A stretch of 64,000 bases of DNA, from contig NZ_JANJUQ010000038.1 in assembly GCF_024710485.1 (NCBI RefSeq), positions 62,001 to 126,000 of the forward strand, written 5' to 3'. This document shows positions 18,544 through 27,011 of the stretch, piece after piece. A program made the translations under genes and the position numbers. Each line of letters opens with the position of its first letter. Position 1 is the first letter of the stretch. The stretch is from Flavobacterium sp. (GTDB lineage Bacteria; Bacteroidota; Bacteroidia; Flavobacteriales; Flavobacteriaceae). The notes beneath the pieces are model-generated. The model did not search any database. It saw nothing but the letters and a program-made list of their open reading frames with translations, and had not been told where the DNA came from.

Positions 18544-20549
18544 GATAATTCGAGTATGATGATTTGATTTTTGGTTAAGGCTGAGCCCGGCTGGATGGAT
18601 TGTCTTTTGACTTTCCCGAAACCTATGACTTTAACCTTCATTTTCATGTTTTCTAAAAGCGCCACAGCATCCATACCACTCATTCCTTTTACATTTGGAA
18701 CCACTTTGGATTCGGAGTTGGCTTTGGCTTCAAACTCGGCATAAGCTTTCTCTTGTTTGCCGATTTTTTTGTTTAAGTTTTTGATTTCGTTGGTCGATGG
18801 AGCATCGGTAAAAATCTTTTGTGCCACTCGTTTGAAAACCGGACCGGCCACATCGGCACCGTAATAATTATTCCCTGATGTGTTTGGTTTGTGCACTACC
18901 ACGATACAAGAATACTTAGGGTTTTCTGCCGGAAAGAAACCAACGAAAGACGATATGTAATGCTTCTCGCTTCCTCCGTTTTTACCGTAATTGGCTTGGG
19001 CAGTTCCGGTTTTTCCGGCCATCGAAAAATCTTTAGAATACAATTTGGCTCCGGTTCCTCTTTTGACCACATTAGTCAAAGCTGCTTTCACTTTTTTGAT
19101 GGTTTCTTGAGAACATATTCTCGGATTGATGACTTCTTTATTGTACTTTTTGATGGTTCGGTTCCATTCTTTGATTTCGGACACGAATTGTGGTTTTACC
19201 ATTTCACCGTTATTCGCTACCGCATTATACAACGTCAGTGTTTGCAAAGGCGTTACCGAAACTCCGTAACCAAAAGCCATCCATGGCAAGGAAATCGCAC
19301 TCCAATGTTTGTCGCCCGGTTGCGGAATGTATGGTTTGCCTTCGCCTTGAAATGGTAATCCAAGAGGTTTGTTTAATCCCATTTTTTCAATGTGGGCTAC
19401 AAATTCTTTAGGGTTGTTCTTATAATTTTCGTAAACGGCTTGTACCAACACCGTATTGGAAGACACTTCAAATCCTTTTCCCAATGAAATTCGGCCATAA
19501 CCGCCTTCCTTAGAATCTCTGACTTTACTGCCACGATAATCGATTACTCCGCCAAACGTATCGTACACCTTACTGGTATCCACTTTTTTATCATCCAACA
19601 ACGCTATCATATCCACCAACTTGAATGTTGAGCCTGGTTCGTGCGATTCGGTGATTGCATAATTTGTGGTTTCGAAATAAGTAGAATCTGTTTCTCTGAG
19701 TTTTCCTAAATTGGAGATCGCTCTGATTTTTCCCGTCTTGGTTTCCATAACCACTACGCAGCCGTGATCGGCCTTGAATTCTTGTAATTGTTTTAACAAA
19801 GCATGATGTGCAATGTCCTGAATATATACATCGATAGTAGAAATCACATCGTAACCGTCTTGTGGGTCTACTTCATTTTGGTCACGAATAGGTTTCCACT
19901 GTCCTTTGGCAATTTTTTGTTTTAAAACTTTACCGTCTTTTCCGTTAAGGTATTTACGGAAGGACCATTCAATCCCTTTTCCAACTAACTTGCCGTTTTC
20001 GTCTTCTCTTTCATAGCCGATAGTTCTTTCGGCGATTTTACCGATTGGATGTTCACGTACCGTTTTTTGCTCGGTAATCATACCGCCTTTATTAGCGCCT
20101 AAATTGAACAAAGGAAAACTTTTGATTTTCACATACTCGGTGTAGCTCAACTTTTTGGCGATTAACAAATAGCGGTTTTTATTTTCGCGCGCGGTTTTGA
20201 GTTGGTTCAGGTAAAATCCGCTTGGTTTGCCTAACATTACCGAAAGTGAATCGGCCAATGGTTTTACGTTGGTTTCAAAATCCTCCGACTTCGGTGCTAC
20301 AGCATCAAAACGAATGTTGTAATTAGGAATAGAAGTCGCCAATAAGCTGCCGTCGGCCGAATAAATATTACCTTTATTCGCCGGAATGACAAAGTTCTTC
20401 ACTGTTCGTTCTTTGGCTAGCTTTCGGTAATGATCGCCTTCAACCCACTGAATTTTAGTGAGTTTAAACGTAATTGCCAAAGCCATCAGGAACAAGCAGA
20501 AAGCCACTAGGTAAATACGGTAAGAGATATGTTTATCTTCTACTGCCAT
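18540..20549 (-). CDS. ftsI: Septal penicillin-binding protein (FtsI/PBP3 type) with one PASTA domain
   Basis: A class B transpeptidase that cross-links septal peptidoglycan, working with FtsW. It has an N-terminal membrane helix (about 10-30), a dimerisation/pedestal domain, then a transpeptidase domain with the nucleophile S307 in STFK, SSNT in the second motif, and KTG at 513-515. The C-terminus (about 610-669, from VVPNVKGMSGMDAVALL) is a single PASTA domain, which E. coli FtsI lacks. The 669 aa are usual for Bacteroidetes. It overlaps ftsL by 10 bases and murE by 4. Confidence 0.96.
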   Translation of the reverse strand: MAVEDKHISYRIYLVAFCLFLMALAITFKLTKIQWVEGDHYRKLAKERTVKNFVIPANKGNIYSADGSLLATSIPNYNIRFDAVAPKSEDFETNVKPLADSLSVMLGKPSGFYLNQLKTARENKNRYLLIAKKLSYTEYVKIKSFPLFNLGANKGGMITEQKTVREHPIGKIAERTIGYEREDENGKLVGKGIEWSFRKYLNGKDGKVLKQKIAKGQWKPIRDQNEVDPQDGYDVISTIDVYIQDIAHHALLKQLQEFKADHGCVVVMETKTGKIRAISNLGKLRETDSTYFETTNYAITESHEPGSTFKLVDMIALLDDKKVDTSKVYDTFGGVIDYRGSKVRDSKEGGYGRISLGKGFEVSSNTVLVQAVYENYKNNPKEFVAHIEKMGLNKPLGLPFQGEGKPYIPQPGDKHWSAISLPWMAFGYGVSVTPLQTLTLYNAVANNGEMVKPQFVSEIKEWNRTIKKYNKEVINPRICSQETIKKVKAALTNVVKRGTGAKLYSKDFSMAGKTGTAQANYGKNGGSEKHYISSFVGFFPAENPKYSCIVVVHKPNTSGNNYYGADVAGPVFKRVAQKIFTDAPSTNEIKNLNKKIGKQEKAYAEFEAKANSESKVVPNVKGMSGMDAVALLENMKMKVKVIGFGKVKRQSIQPGSALTKNQIIILELS

Positions 20550-20887
20550 AGCTTTTGAAAGAAACTTTTTTCAATTGGTTTTTTAATTTTTATTTTTTGT
20601 GGCGGAACCGATGAAGGGAAAATATTTCGCTCCTTCATTTTTTCAGAAACAGTCGATTCCATTTTTAACTTCATTAATTCCGAACGTTTGTCTACAAATT
20701 CAGAGCGCAATTCTTTGACTTCGTTAGTCAACTCGGCGATTCTGAAAATTTTTTGATCGTAACGGTGTTCGTTGGCAATCATCAAAATGGCCAGTAAAAT
20801 CAAAAACACGATGAAACGCCAATTTTTGGTAGCATCTTCATTCACTAAAAACCGAGCTTTTAAAATGCTGTAAACGCCTTTTTTCAT
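20540..20887 (-). CDS. ftsL: FtsL-like division protein
   Basis: A small bitopic membrane protein of 115 aa. After about 22 cytoplasmic residues there is one membrane helix (FIVFLILLAILMIA). It continues into a heptad-like coiled coil (about residues 50-90, with KIFRIAELTNEVKELRSEF) and a basic C-terminal tail. The sequence is poorly conserved, so the call rests on topology, length and its place between rsmH and ftsI, where ftsL sits in dcw clusters. It would bridge FtsQ and the FtsW-FtsI synthase. Confidence 0.83.
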   Translation of the reverse strand: MKKGVYSILKARFLVNEDATKNWRFIVFLILLAILMIANEHRYDQKIFRIAELTNEVKELRSEFVDKRSELMKLKMESTVSEKMKERNIFPSSVPPQKIKIKKPIEKSFFQKLWQ

Positions 20888-20892
20888 CGGGA

Positions 20893-21801
20893 TTAAATTT
20901 TTTCTGCTATTCTTAATTTGGCACTACGTGCTCTGTTGTTGATTTTAATTTCGGCTTCTGTCGGCACGATTAACTTTCCTACTAATTTGAACGGAACCGA
21001 AAAGTTCCCAAAAAAATCACGTTCCGGTTCACCTTCAAAAAGTCCGTTTTTCATAAAGCGCTTCACCAAACGATCTTCTAAAGAATGATAAGAGATAACA
21101 CTTAATCGACCGCCGGGGTTCAATATTTCAAGCGATTGTTCTAAAAATTCTTTGAGCACTTCCATTTCTTGGTTTACCTCGATTCGTATCGCTTGATAAA
21201 TTTGAGCCAAGACTTTATTTTTTACTTTTTCCGGCAGGTATTTAGCCAAGACCGTTTTTAGTTCTTCGGTTGTTTTAATATCTTTTTTCTCTCTGGCTTC
21301 CACTATTGTTCGGGCCAAAGCCGGCGCTACTTTTAACTCGCCGTAATCCAAAAACACTCTTTTAAGGTTGCTTTCATCGTATTCATTAATGACTTTGTAA
21401 GCATCCAACTCATTTCTTTTACTCATTCGCATATCGAGGTCGGCATCGAATCGAGTAGAAAAACCTCTTTCCGGAACGTCAAATTGGTGAGATGAAACGC
21501 CTAAATCAGCTAAAATTCCGTCTACGCTTTTCACACCATGGAATCTCAAAAATCGTTTGATATATCTGAAATTTTCCTGTACCAACGTAAACCTTTCATC
21601 AGGCAAAGCATTGTTCCAAGCATCTTCATCCTGATCGAATCCAAACAACTTTCCGTTAGGACCAAGTCTTCTCAAAATCTCTTTAGAATGACCGCCGCCG
21701 CCGAAAGTCACATCAACATATATGCCGTCCGGCTTGATATTTAAGCCGTCAACTGTCTCTTGTAATAAAACCGGATTATGATATTCCATCGCTGTCGTCA
21801 T
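20893..21801 (-). CDS. rsmH: 16S rRNA (cytosine(1402)-N4)-methyltransferase
   Basis: An S-adenosylmethionine-dependent enzyme that methylates C1402 in the ribosomal P site. It shows the N-terminal YHNPVLLQETVDGL, the SAM loop VDVTFGGGGHSKEIL, DLGVSSHQFD, GFSTRFDADLDMRM and the C-terminal ISYHSLEDRLVKRFMK and NNRARSAKLRIAE. The length of 302 aa is typical. Two starts are possible: ATG at 21801 or at 21789 (MEYHNPVLL). Both overlap the end of mraZ. Confidence 0.96.
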   Translation of the reverse strand: MTTAMEYHNPVLLQETVDGLNIKPDGIYVDVTFGGGGHSKEILRRLGPNGKLFGFDQDEDAWNNALPDERFTLVQENFRYIKRFLRFHGVKSVDGILADLGVSSHQFDVPERGFSTRFDADLDMRMSKRNELDAYKVINEYDESNLKRVFLDYGELKVAPALARTIVEAREKKDIKTTEELKTVLAKYLPEKVKNKVLAQIYQAIRIEVNQEMEVLKEFLEQSLEILNPGGRLSVISYHSLEDRLVKRFMKNGLFEGEPERDFFGNFSVPFKLVGKLIVPTEAEIKINNRARSAKLRIAEKI

Positions 21802-22249
21802 TTATGTTTCCCATTACATCTTCTGCTAAATCTGCAAAATCAATGTCGTCACCGGCAATCGATTTTTCATACAAATCTTTATCCCAAATCTCCACAATGT
21901 TTACGGCTGACGAGAGCACGATATCTTTTGAAATCTGACTAAAAGTCGTTAAATCTTTCGGAATCAATAATCGGCCTAAATCGTCTACTTCAACCATTTT
22001 TACACCGGCAGTAAAGCGGCGGATGAAGTCGTTATTTTTTTTCACGAATCGGTTAAGCTTATTGATTTTTTGCATCATTAAATTCCATTCCGCCATTGGA
22101 TAAAGTTCCAAACAAGGCTGAAACACAGAACGCTTCAAGACGAAGCCATCTTGAAGAGAATTAGCCAGTTGCTTCTTCAAAGCCGAAGGAATCATAAGCC
22201 TTCCTTTGGCGTCAACTTTGCATTCATATGTTCCGATTATGGAGTTCAA
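21776..22249 (-). CDS. mraZ: Transcriptional regulator MraZ
   Basis: A DNA-binding protein of the SpoVT/AbrB fold with two repeated half-domains, the first gene and autoregulator of many dcw clusters. The first DXXXR motif is in GTYECKVDAKGRLMIPSAL and the second in MVEVDDLGRLLIPKDL. I place the start at the TTG at 22249 (NSIIGTYEC follows). The frame is open up to an ATG at 22306, but that ATG lies inside the repeat array 22291-22316 and upstream of a -7 box at 22273-22280, so it would not be on the mRNA. The length becomes 157 aa, normal for the family. Confidence 0.92.
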   Translation of the reverse strand: MNSIIGTYECKVDAKGRLMIPSALKKQLANSLQDGFVLKRSVFQPCLELYPMAEWNLMMQKINKLNRFVKKNNDFIRRFTAGVKMVEVDDLGRLLIPKDLTTFSQISKDIVLSSAVNIVEIWDKDLYEKSIAGDDIDFADLAEDVMGNINDDSDGIS

Positions 22250-22272
22250 TTGCTGCTTATTTTGGTTATCAG

Positions 22273-22280
22273 CAAAAATA
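22273..22280 (-). promoter_or_regulatory. -7 box of the dcw cluster promoter
   Basis: On the minus strand TATTTTTG fits TAnnTTTG. Transcription would begin near 22266, about 17 bases before the TTG start of mraZ. Candidate -33 TTG triplets at 22296-22298 and 22306-22308 are spaced 15 and 25, both slightly off the usual 17-23. Confidence 0.55.
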
Positions 22281-22290
22281 TAAAAATAAT

Positions 22291-22337
22291 TACCACAATT
22301 TACCACAAACTACCACTTTGTTAATAAGTTTTACCAC
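22291..22337 (-). promoter_or_regulatory. Probable MraZ operator: phased GTGGTA repeats
   Basis: On the minus strand GTGGTA occurs at 22311-22316, 22301-22306 and 22291-22296, exactly 10 bases apart. A further copy is at 22332-22337 (21 bases away) and a related GTGGTG at 22361-22366. MraZ is known in other bacteria to bind short tandem G-rich repeats one helical turn apart in front of its own gene. Here they lie just upstream of the -7 box, where binding would block polymerase. Confidence 0.75.
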
Positions 22338-22641
22338 TTCATTCCCATTTTGACAAAAATCACCACGTTACAACTTTGAAAGAATTATTGATGATTATTT
22401 AATGAATCTTGATTTCAAGAGAAAAAAAAACATAAAAAACTCATTATTAGCTATTTTGTTACATAAAATTGATTTTTAAGGATCCGAAAAAAGCAATGCT
22501 GCGACGAAACAATACCGTATTGATATGTTAAAAAAACAGCGATAAAAATCAATTTTAAAGCAGGAAATATTAGTTACAAACCTCAAATGTTATCTATAAA
22601 ATCATATATTTGTTGCCGAGGTAAAAAGTCACTTAAATTAC
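22307..22641. other. Divergent intergenic region between mraZ and the hydrolase gene
   Basis: An AT-rich region with no convincing coding frame. Its left end holds the rest of the MraZ repeat array, and its right end the promoter of the alpha/beta hydrolase (22605-22612). The middle (about 22380-22580) has A/T runs but no clear hairpin or known motif. Confidence 0.6.
22605..22612 (+). promoter_or_regulatory. -7 box of the alpha/beta hydrolase promoter
   Basis: TATATTTG fits TAnnTTTG and lies 29 bases before the ATG. No well-spaced -33 TTG is seen. Confidence 0.55.
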
Positions 22642-23406
22642 ATGGAAGGAAATTTTAAAAAGGAAGGAAGATATTCTTATTTTGAAGCCGGAGAAGGCAC
22701 ACCTATAGTAGTTCTACACGGGTTAATGGGCGGTTTGAGCAACTTTAACGGAGTAGCTAAATATTTCTCCGAAAGAGGTTACAAAGTAGTTATTCCCGAA
22801 TTACCTATTTACACTCAAAACATCCTGAAAACCAATGTAAAAGCATTTGCCAAGTATGTCAAAGACTTCATTACATTTAAAGGCTTTGACCGCGTAATTT
22901 TGTTGGGCAATTCCTTGGGCGGACATATTGCTTTGTACCATTCTAAAATGTATCCTGAAAAAGTAGCCGGCCTTGTATTGACAGGAAGTTCCGGACTTTA
23001 TGAAAGCGCAATGGGCGACAGTTATCCGAAACGCGGTGATTACGAATACATCAAAAAGAAAGCGGAAGCGGTATTTTACGATCCCAAAATCGCTACCAAA
23101 GAAATAGTTGACGAAGTCTTTGCTGTTGTAAACGACCGTATTAAAGTACTGAAAACCTTAACCATAGCAAAAAGTGCGATACGTCATAACATGGCCAAGG
23201 ATTTACCTAAAATGCATGTAAAAACGTGTTTGATTTGGGGGAAAAACGACCAAGTGACACCACCGGAGGTCGCCGAAGAATTCCACAAATTAATGCCGAA
23301 TTCCTCTTTGTATTGGATTGACAAATGCGGACACGCTGCGATGATGGAACATCCTGACGAGTTCAATCGTTTGTTGGACGAATGGTTAAAAGAGGTTCAT
23401 TTATAA
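22642..23406 (+). CDS. Alpha/beta-fold hydrolase
   Basis: A soluble serine hydrolase of 254 aa. The oxyanion segment VVLHGLMGG, the nucleophile elbow GNSLGG (Ser near residue 92), the acid region LIWGKNDQVTPP and the catalytic His in CGHAAMMEHPDEF are all present in order. The substrate cannot be read from the sequence; related enzymes cleave esters or C-C bonds of small molecules. There is no signal peptide. It is followed by a terminator and engB. Confidence 0.88.
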   Translation: MEGNFKKEGRYSYFEAGEGTPIVVLHGLMGGLSNFNGVAKYFSERGYKVVIPELPIYTQNILKTNVKAFAKYVKDFITFKGFDRVILLGNSLGGHIALYHSKMYPEKVAGLVLTGSSGLYESAMGDSYPKRGDYEYIKKKAEAVFYDPKIATKEIVDEVFAVVNDRIKVLKTLTIAKSAIRHNMAKDLPKMHVKTCLIWGKNDQVTPPEVAEEFHKLMPNSSLYWIDKCGHAAMMEHPDEFNRLLDEWLKEVHL

Positions 23407-23411
23407 TTTAC

Positions 23412-23436
23412 AAAGAGTCCGTTTTGGACTTTTTTG
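23412..23436 (+). terminator. Terminator after the hydrolase gene
   Basis: AAAGAGTCC (23412-23420) pairs with GGACTTTTT (23426-23434, one G-U pair) around a 5-base loop and runs into T's. It lies in the 46-base gap before engB, so engB may depend partly on read-through. Confidence 0.65.
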
Positions 23437-23452
23437 TTTTTACCGAAACACT

Positions 23453-24070
23453 ATGAAAATTAATACTGCCGAATTTATCATCAGCAATTCCGACGTAAGC
23501 AAGTGTCCGAAAGAACCACTGCCGGAGTACGCCTTTATTGGTCGTTCCAACGTTGGAAAATCTTCGTTAATCAACATGCTGACGAATCACAAAAATTTGG
23601 CTAAAACTTCGGGAAAACCCGGAAAAACTCAATTGATTAATCATTTTAAAATCAATTCCAATTGGTTTTTGGTCGATTTACCGGGTTATGGTTACGCTCG
23701 TGTTTCTAAGAAAACCAAAGACGTTTTCCAGCAATTCATTACCGATTATTTTGAAAAAAGAGAACAATTGGTTTGCGCTTTTGTGCTGATTGACATTCGT
23801 TTGGAAGCGCAAAAAATAGATTTGGATTTCATCAATTATTTAGGAGAAATTGAAGTGCCGTTCTGCATCATCTTTACCAAAGCCGATAAAATCAGTCGTG
23901 GTAAAATTGACGCTCATGTAGCAGCTTATCGCAAAGCATTGTTGGCTAATAATTGGGAAGAAATGCCACAGCACTTTGTTACTTCTTCTTTGGAAACCAC
24001 CGGAAGAGAAGAACTATTGGCTTTTATTGATGATGTAAACGGCCAGATGTTTAAAAGCGGTGAGTTGTAA
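23453..24070 (+). CDS. engB: Ribosome biogenesis GTPase EngB (YihA/YsxC)
   Basis: A small TRAFAC GTPase needed for assembly of the large ribosomal subunit. The 205 aa are full length. G1 is GRSNVGKSS, the switch I region has KPGKTQLINHF, G3 is DLPGYGYARV, G4 is TKAD and the G5 region is TSSLETTGREEL. Its stop is 3 bases from the stop of gldC on the other strand, with no hairpin between them. Confidence 0.96.
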   Translation: MKINTAEFIISNSDVSKCPKEPLPEYAFIGRSNVGKSSLINMLTNHKNLAKTSGKPGKTQLINHFKINSNWFLVDLPGYGYARVSKKTKDVFQQFITDYFEKREQLVCAFVLIDIRLEAQKIDLDFINYLGEIEVPFCIIFTKADKISRGKIDAHVAAYRKALLANNWEEMPQHFVTSSLETTGREELLAFIDDVNGQMFKSGEL

Positions 24071-24073
24071 AAA

Positions 24074-24409
24074 CTACGCTTTCAATTCCATTTTTTCGGC
24101 AAAATAATCACAGAAATCTTTCATGGTATCTGCCATTTTTTCATCGGCTGTGGCACGTTGAAAAGTATCGGACATAGCCACTAACGTTTGGTGGAAAAAT
24201 TTCTTCATTTCATCTACCGGCATGTCTTTGGTCCACAAATCTATACGAAGCGTTTCTTGCGCATTGCTGTCCCAAATAGACAACATCAAGGCTTTAGCTT
24301 CTTCTTGTTCTACGCCACCGTCTTGAGCCGTCCAAGTAAGTTTTTCAGGAATTCTGTTTTCGTCAAGCTCGACGTTGAATTTTATTTCGGATTTAATGGT
24401 ATTACTCAT
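24074..24409 (-). CDS. gldC: Gliding motility protein GldC
   Basis: A small soluble protein of 111 aa matching GldC of Flavobacterium (KSEIKFNVELDENRIPEKLTW, DLWTKDMPVDEMKKFFHQTL). In F. johnsoniae GldC is needed for efficient but not all gliding and is encoded directly after gldB, as here. It lacks a signal peptide. The start overlaps the end of gldB by 8 bases. Its biochemical role is not known. Confidence 0.93.
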   Translation of the reverse strand: MSNTIKSEIKFNVELDENRIPEKLTWTAQDGGVEQEEAKALMLSIWDSNAQETLRIDLWTKDMPVDEMKKFFHQTLVAMSDTFQRATADEKMADTMKDFCDYFAEKMELKA

Positions 24410-25367
24410 TTTTCTTTGGTTTATATTTTGATCTTTCGAAAATTTGTTTGGCGTCCATTTTTAGCATTTCCTGCAAACTCACTTCGTTGTTTTCCATAAA
24501 AGAGCGAACTATTTGCCAACCGATCCACTGTCCTATTCTACCCGGAGATTCATTGTCTATTTCAAGATAAAATTTAGAAAACGGTGCTTGGTTTATAAAG
24601 CGATTCTCCAGTTTAGTATCGGAACTAAACAACAAATTCTCTTCGATAAAGAAACGCCAAATGTAGCTTTCGTTTTCCTGACTCCAAGCAATTTGCTCCG
24701 ATGTGTAGCCTATTTTTTCAGCATCAGTATGATTGGGCAACATTACATCTTTCAGATAAAGCTCTTTTCCGTAATAAATCATATTAGCCAATAACGTTTT
24801 CTCTGATGGAGGCGGAATTTTACGCATAGCATAACTGGCTACAATGTCGGGCATCATTTGACGCTCTTCAAAATTTTGTTTCAAATATTCGGGGAAAGTG
24901 TAAAATTGATGAGACTTCCCTAAGTATAGCTCCAAAGCGATAATCAATTTATCGTTAGCATAAATGGCTTTGTTGTTATAATCCATGTCGGCAATAACGG
25001 TGTAAATTTTAGGCATAACCGTTTCAGGGAAATAGTATTTGAAATGCTTGAACAAATCCTCTATCTCTGTAGTTTGCTTGTTGAAATCAGGAAACTTCTT
25101 TTGCACTTCGGCATACAACGCTCGCCAATCTTTGTTTTGCATTTTTTCGACCCAAACGTCATCAGGCGTACCTTCCGGGAAAAAGAACGGATATTCCGCT
25201 TTTAAATTGGATAACTCATTCGGTTTGGCTTCAAAAAAAGCCTGATCAAAACGATCCACTTTAAGCGTTACAGAAATCTCCTCAACGGCTTTTTCTACCT
25301 TAGATTTTTTATCACAGGAAACCAACAAAAAGAAAGTTATAACTATTACAAAATACTTTTTCATCAT
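24402..25367 (-). CDS. gldB: Gliding motility lipoprotein GldB
   Basis: A lipoprotein required for gliding over surfaces in Flavobacterium. The signal peptide ends in a lipobox (LLVSC, Cys near residue 18), so the mature protein would be lipid-anchored in the envelope. The rest, about 300 residues, is a globular domain matching GldB (for example DMDYNNKAIYANDKLIIALELYLG and MMPDIVASYAMRKIPPP). The 321 aa are typical. It is co-transcribed with gldC and divergent from nadE. Confidence 0.93.
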   Translation of the reverse strand: MMKKYFVIVITFFLLVSCDKKSKVEKAVEEISVTLKVDRFDQAFFEAKPNELSNLKAEYPFFFPEGTPDDVWVEKMQNKDWRALYAEVQKKFPDFNKQTTEIEDLFKHFKYYFPETVMPKIYTVIADMDYNNKAIYANDKLIIALELYLGKSHQFYTFPEYLKQNFEERQMMPDIVASYAMRKIPPPSEKTLLANMIYYGKELYLKDVMLPNHTDAEKIGYTSEQIAWSQENESYIWRFFIEENLLFSSDTKLENRFINQAPFSKFYLEIDNESPGRIGQWIGWQIVRSFMENNEVSLQEMLKMDAKQIFERSKYKPKKNE

Positions 25368-25412
25368 AAGAATTTAATATCAGAAAAAAGGCATTAAAAG
25401 CTCGTGTTTTTT

Positions 25413-25420
25413 TACATTTG
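25413..25420 (+). promoter_or_regulatory. -7 box of the nadE promoter
   Basis: TACATTTG fits TAnnTTTG and lies 39 bases before the ATG at 25460. An upstream TTG start at 25418 falls inside this box and is therefore ruled out. Confidence 0.65.
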
Positions 25421-25459
25421 CAAATATACGTTTCCGTTTCTAAAAACTTTCATAAAAAA

Positions 25460-26266
25460 ATGGGTAAAAAAAGCAATATCAAGGTAGGGGAAGTAAATAC
25501 CTATATTGTTACATGGTTAAAGAATTACGCTACAAGCGCTAATGTAAATGGTTTTGTAGTAGGTATTTCAGGCGGAGTTGACTCGGCGGTTACCTCAACG
25601 TTGTGTGCGCAAACCGGCTTAACAACGTTATGTATTGAAATGCCAATACACCAAGACAGCAGTCAAGTAAGCAGAGGTCGAGAGCATATTGAACAATTGA
25701 AACAGCGATTTCCAAATGTAAGCCATGCGGAAGCAAACTTAACAGAAGTTTTTGAAACGTTTAAAAAAACGGTGCCAAGTTCAGAGGATGAAGCAAAGTT
25801 ACAGTTGTCTTTAGCCAATACCCGAGCGAGATTGCGAATGAGCACCTTGTATTATTTTGCTGGAATTCATGGATTGTTGGTAGCCGGAACCGGAAATAAA
25901 GTGGAAGATTTTGGTGTTGGTTTTTACACCAAATACGGAGATGGTGGCGTTGATTTGAGTCCGATTGCCGATTTAATGAAAAGTGATGTGTATGCATTGG
26001 GAGCGTATTTAGAGATTCCTGAATCCATACAAAAAGCGGCGCCAACCGATGGTTTGTTTGGCGATTCTAGAACCGATGAAGATCAATTAGGCGCGAGTTA
26101 TGATGAATTGGAATGGGCGATGTTGGCCTTAGAATCAGGAAAAACAACCACTGATGTTGAAGGAAGAGAAAAAGAGGTTTTGGAGATATACAGCCGATTA
26201 AATAGGATTAATCAGCATAAAATGAATCCCATTCCGGTTTGTTTGATTCCTAAAGAATTTAAATAA
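25460..26266 (+). CDS. nadE: NAD+ synthase, ammonia-dependent type
   Basis: Amidates nicotinic acid adenine dinucleotide to NAD+, the last step of NAD synthesis. The PP-loop GISGGVDSA is near the N-terminus, and the ATP/NaAD-binding segment TGNKVEDFGVGFYTKYGDGGVDLSPIADL (given here in two parts: TGNKVEDFGVGFYTK and DLSPIADLMKSDVYAL) follows. With 268 aa it lacks the glutaminase domain, so it should use ammonia. The start at 25460 (MGKKSNIKVG) is chosen because the promoter box covers the earlier TTG. Confidence 0.95.
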   Translation: MGKKSNIKVGEVNTYIVTWLKNYATSANVNGFVVGISGGVDSAVTSTLCAQTGLTTLCIEMPIHQDSSQVSRGREHIEQLKQRFPNVSHAEANLTEVFETFKKTVPSSEDEAKLQLSLANTRARLRMSTLYYFAGIHGLLVAGTGNKVEDFGVGFYTKYGDGGVDLSPIADLMKSDVYALGAYLEIPESIQKAAPTDGLFGDSRTDEDQLGASYDELEWAMLALESGKTTTDVEGREKEVLEIYSRLNRINQHKMNPIPVCLIPKEFK

Positions 26267-26350
26267 TGCAATTTATATTAACATTTTTACAATATAATTT
26301 TTTAACTTTACAGTAAATTTCTATTAATTTTTTTATCAAATACCACAATT

Positions 26351-26980
26351 ATGATAAATGTATGTATTGCGGATAACTTTCCGGTTGTACACTTTGGAAT
26401 GAAGGCTTATTTTAAGGACCATCCTGAAATTAGCATCGTTTCCAATGTAGGAAATTTTTTTATGGTGCCCGATGCTTTGAGAAACAAAGAAATTGACGTC
26501 TTAATCATCGATTTAGAACTTGAAGGACTAAAGAGTATTTACGAAATCAAGTCGATCATCAGAAATTTTCCGAAGACCAAAGTTATCGTCTTCAGTAGTT
26601 TGTCGGAGCACATCTACGCACCAAACGCTATTAAAGCTGGCTGTGCCGGATATGTTCACAAGACATCAAAACTTGAGAATTTAGGAATAACCATTGTCAA
26701 GGTTCACCAAGGACAAATTATCCTAAATGAAGAAATCAAGAGAAACTTAGCGTTGATTGCTAAACAAAACAAATCGGAGCGTTTGTATCGAAAACTTTCG
26801 AACAGAGAAATCGAGGTGTTGCGTTTCCTAAGCGACGGTAAGAAAAACAATGAAATTGCTAAGATTTTAGCGCTTAACGAAAAAACCATCAGTACTTATA
26901 AACTTCGTTTACTGACCAAACTCAACGTGACTAACTTAGTTGACTTGGTAAACAAAGCCAAAACTTTGGAAATCGTTTAA
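26351..26980 (+). CDS. Response regulator with LuxR-type helix-turn-helix
   Basis: A two-domain regulator of 209 aa. The receiver domain (about 1-120) has D8 followed by N9 where most members have a second acid, the likely phospho-acceptor D54 in LIIDLELEG, SS after strand 4 and the Lys in VHKTS. The output domain (about 140-205) is a NarL/LuxR-type helix-turn-helix with LSNREIEVLRFLSDGKKNNE and KTISTYKLRLLTKLNV. No histidine kinase is nearby, so it is an orphan and its signal and targets are unknown. Confidence 0.9.
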   Translation: MINVCIADNFPVVHFGMKAYFKDHPEISIVSNVGNFFMVPDALRNKEIDVLIIDLELEGLKSIYEIKSIIRNFPKTKVIVFSSLSEHIYAPNAIKAGCAGYVHKTSKLENLGITIVKVHQGQIILNEEIKRNLALIAKQNKSERLYRKLSNREIEVLRFLSDGKKNNEIAKILALNEKTISTYKLRLLTKLNVTNLVDLVNKAKTLEIV

Positions 26981-26984
26981 AATT

Positions 26985-27011
26985 AAAAACCCCGAAATTC
27001 GGGGTTTTTTT
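26985..27011. terminator. Bidirectional terminator between the response regulator and dnaG
   Basis: An A-run, CCCCGAA (26990-26996), then TTCGGGG (26998-27004) and a T-run. The genes on either side converge on it, so it can serve both strands. Confidence 0.85.
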
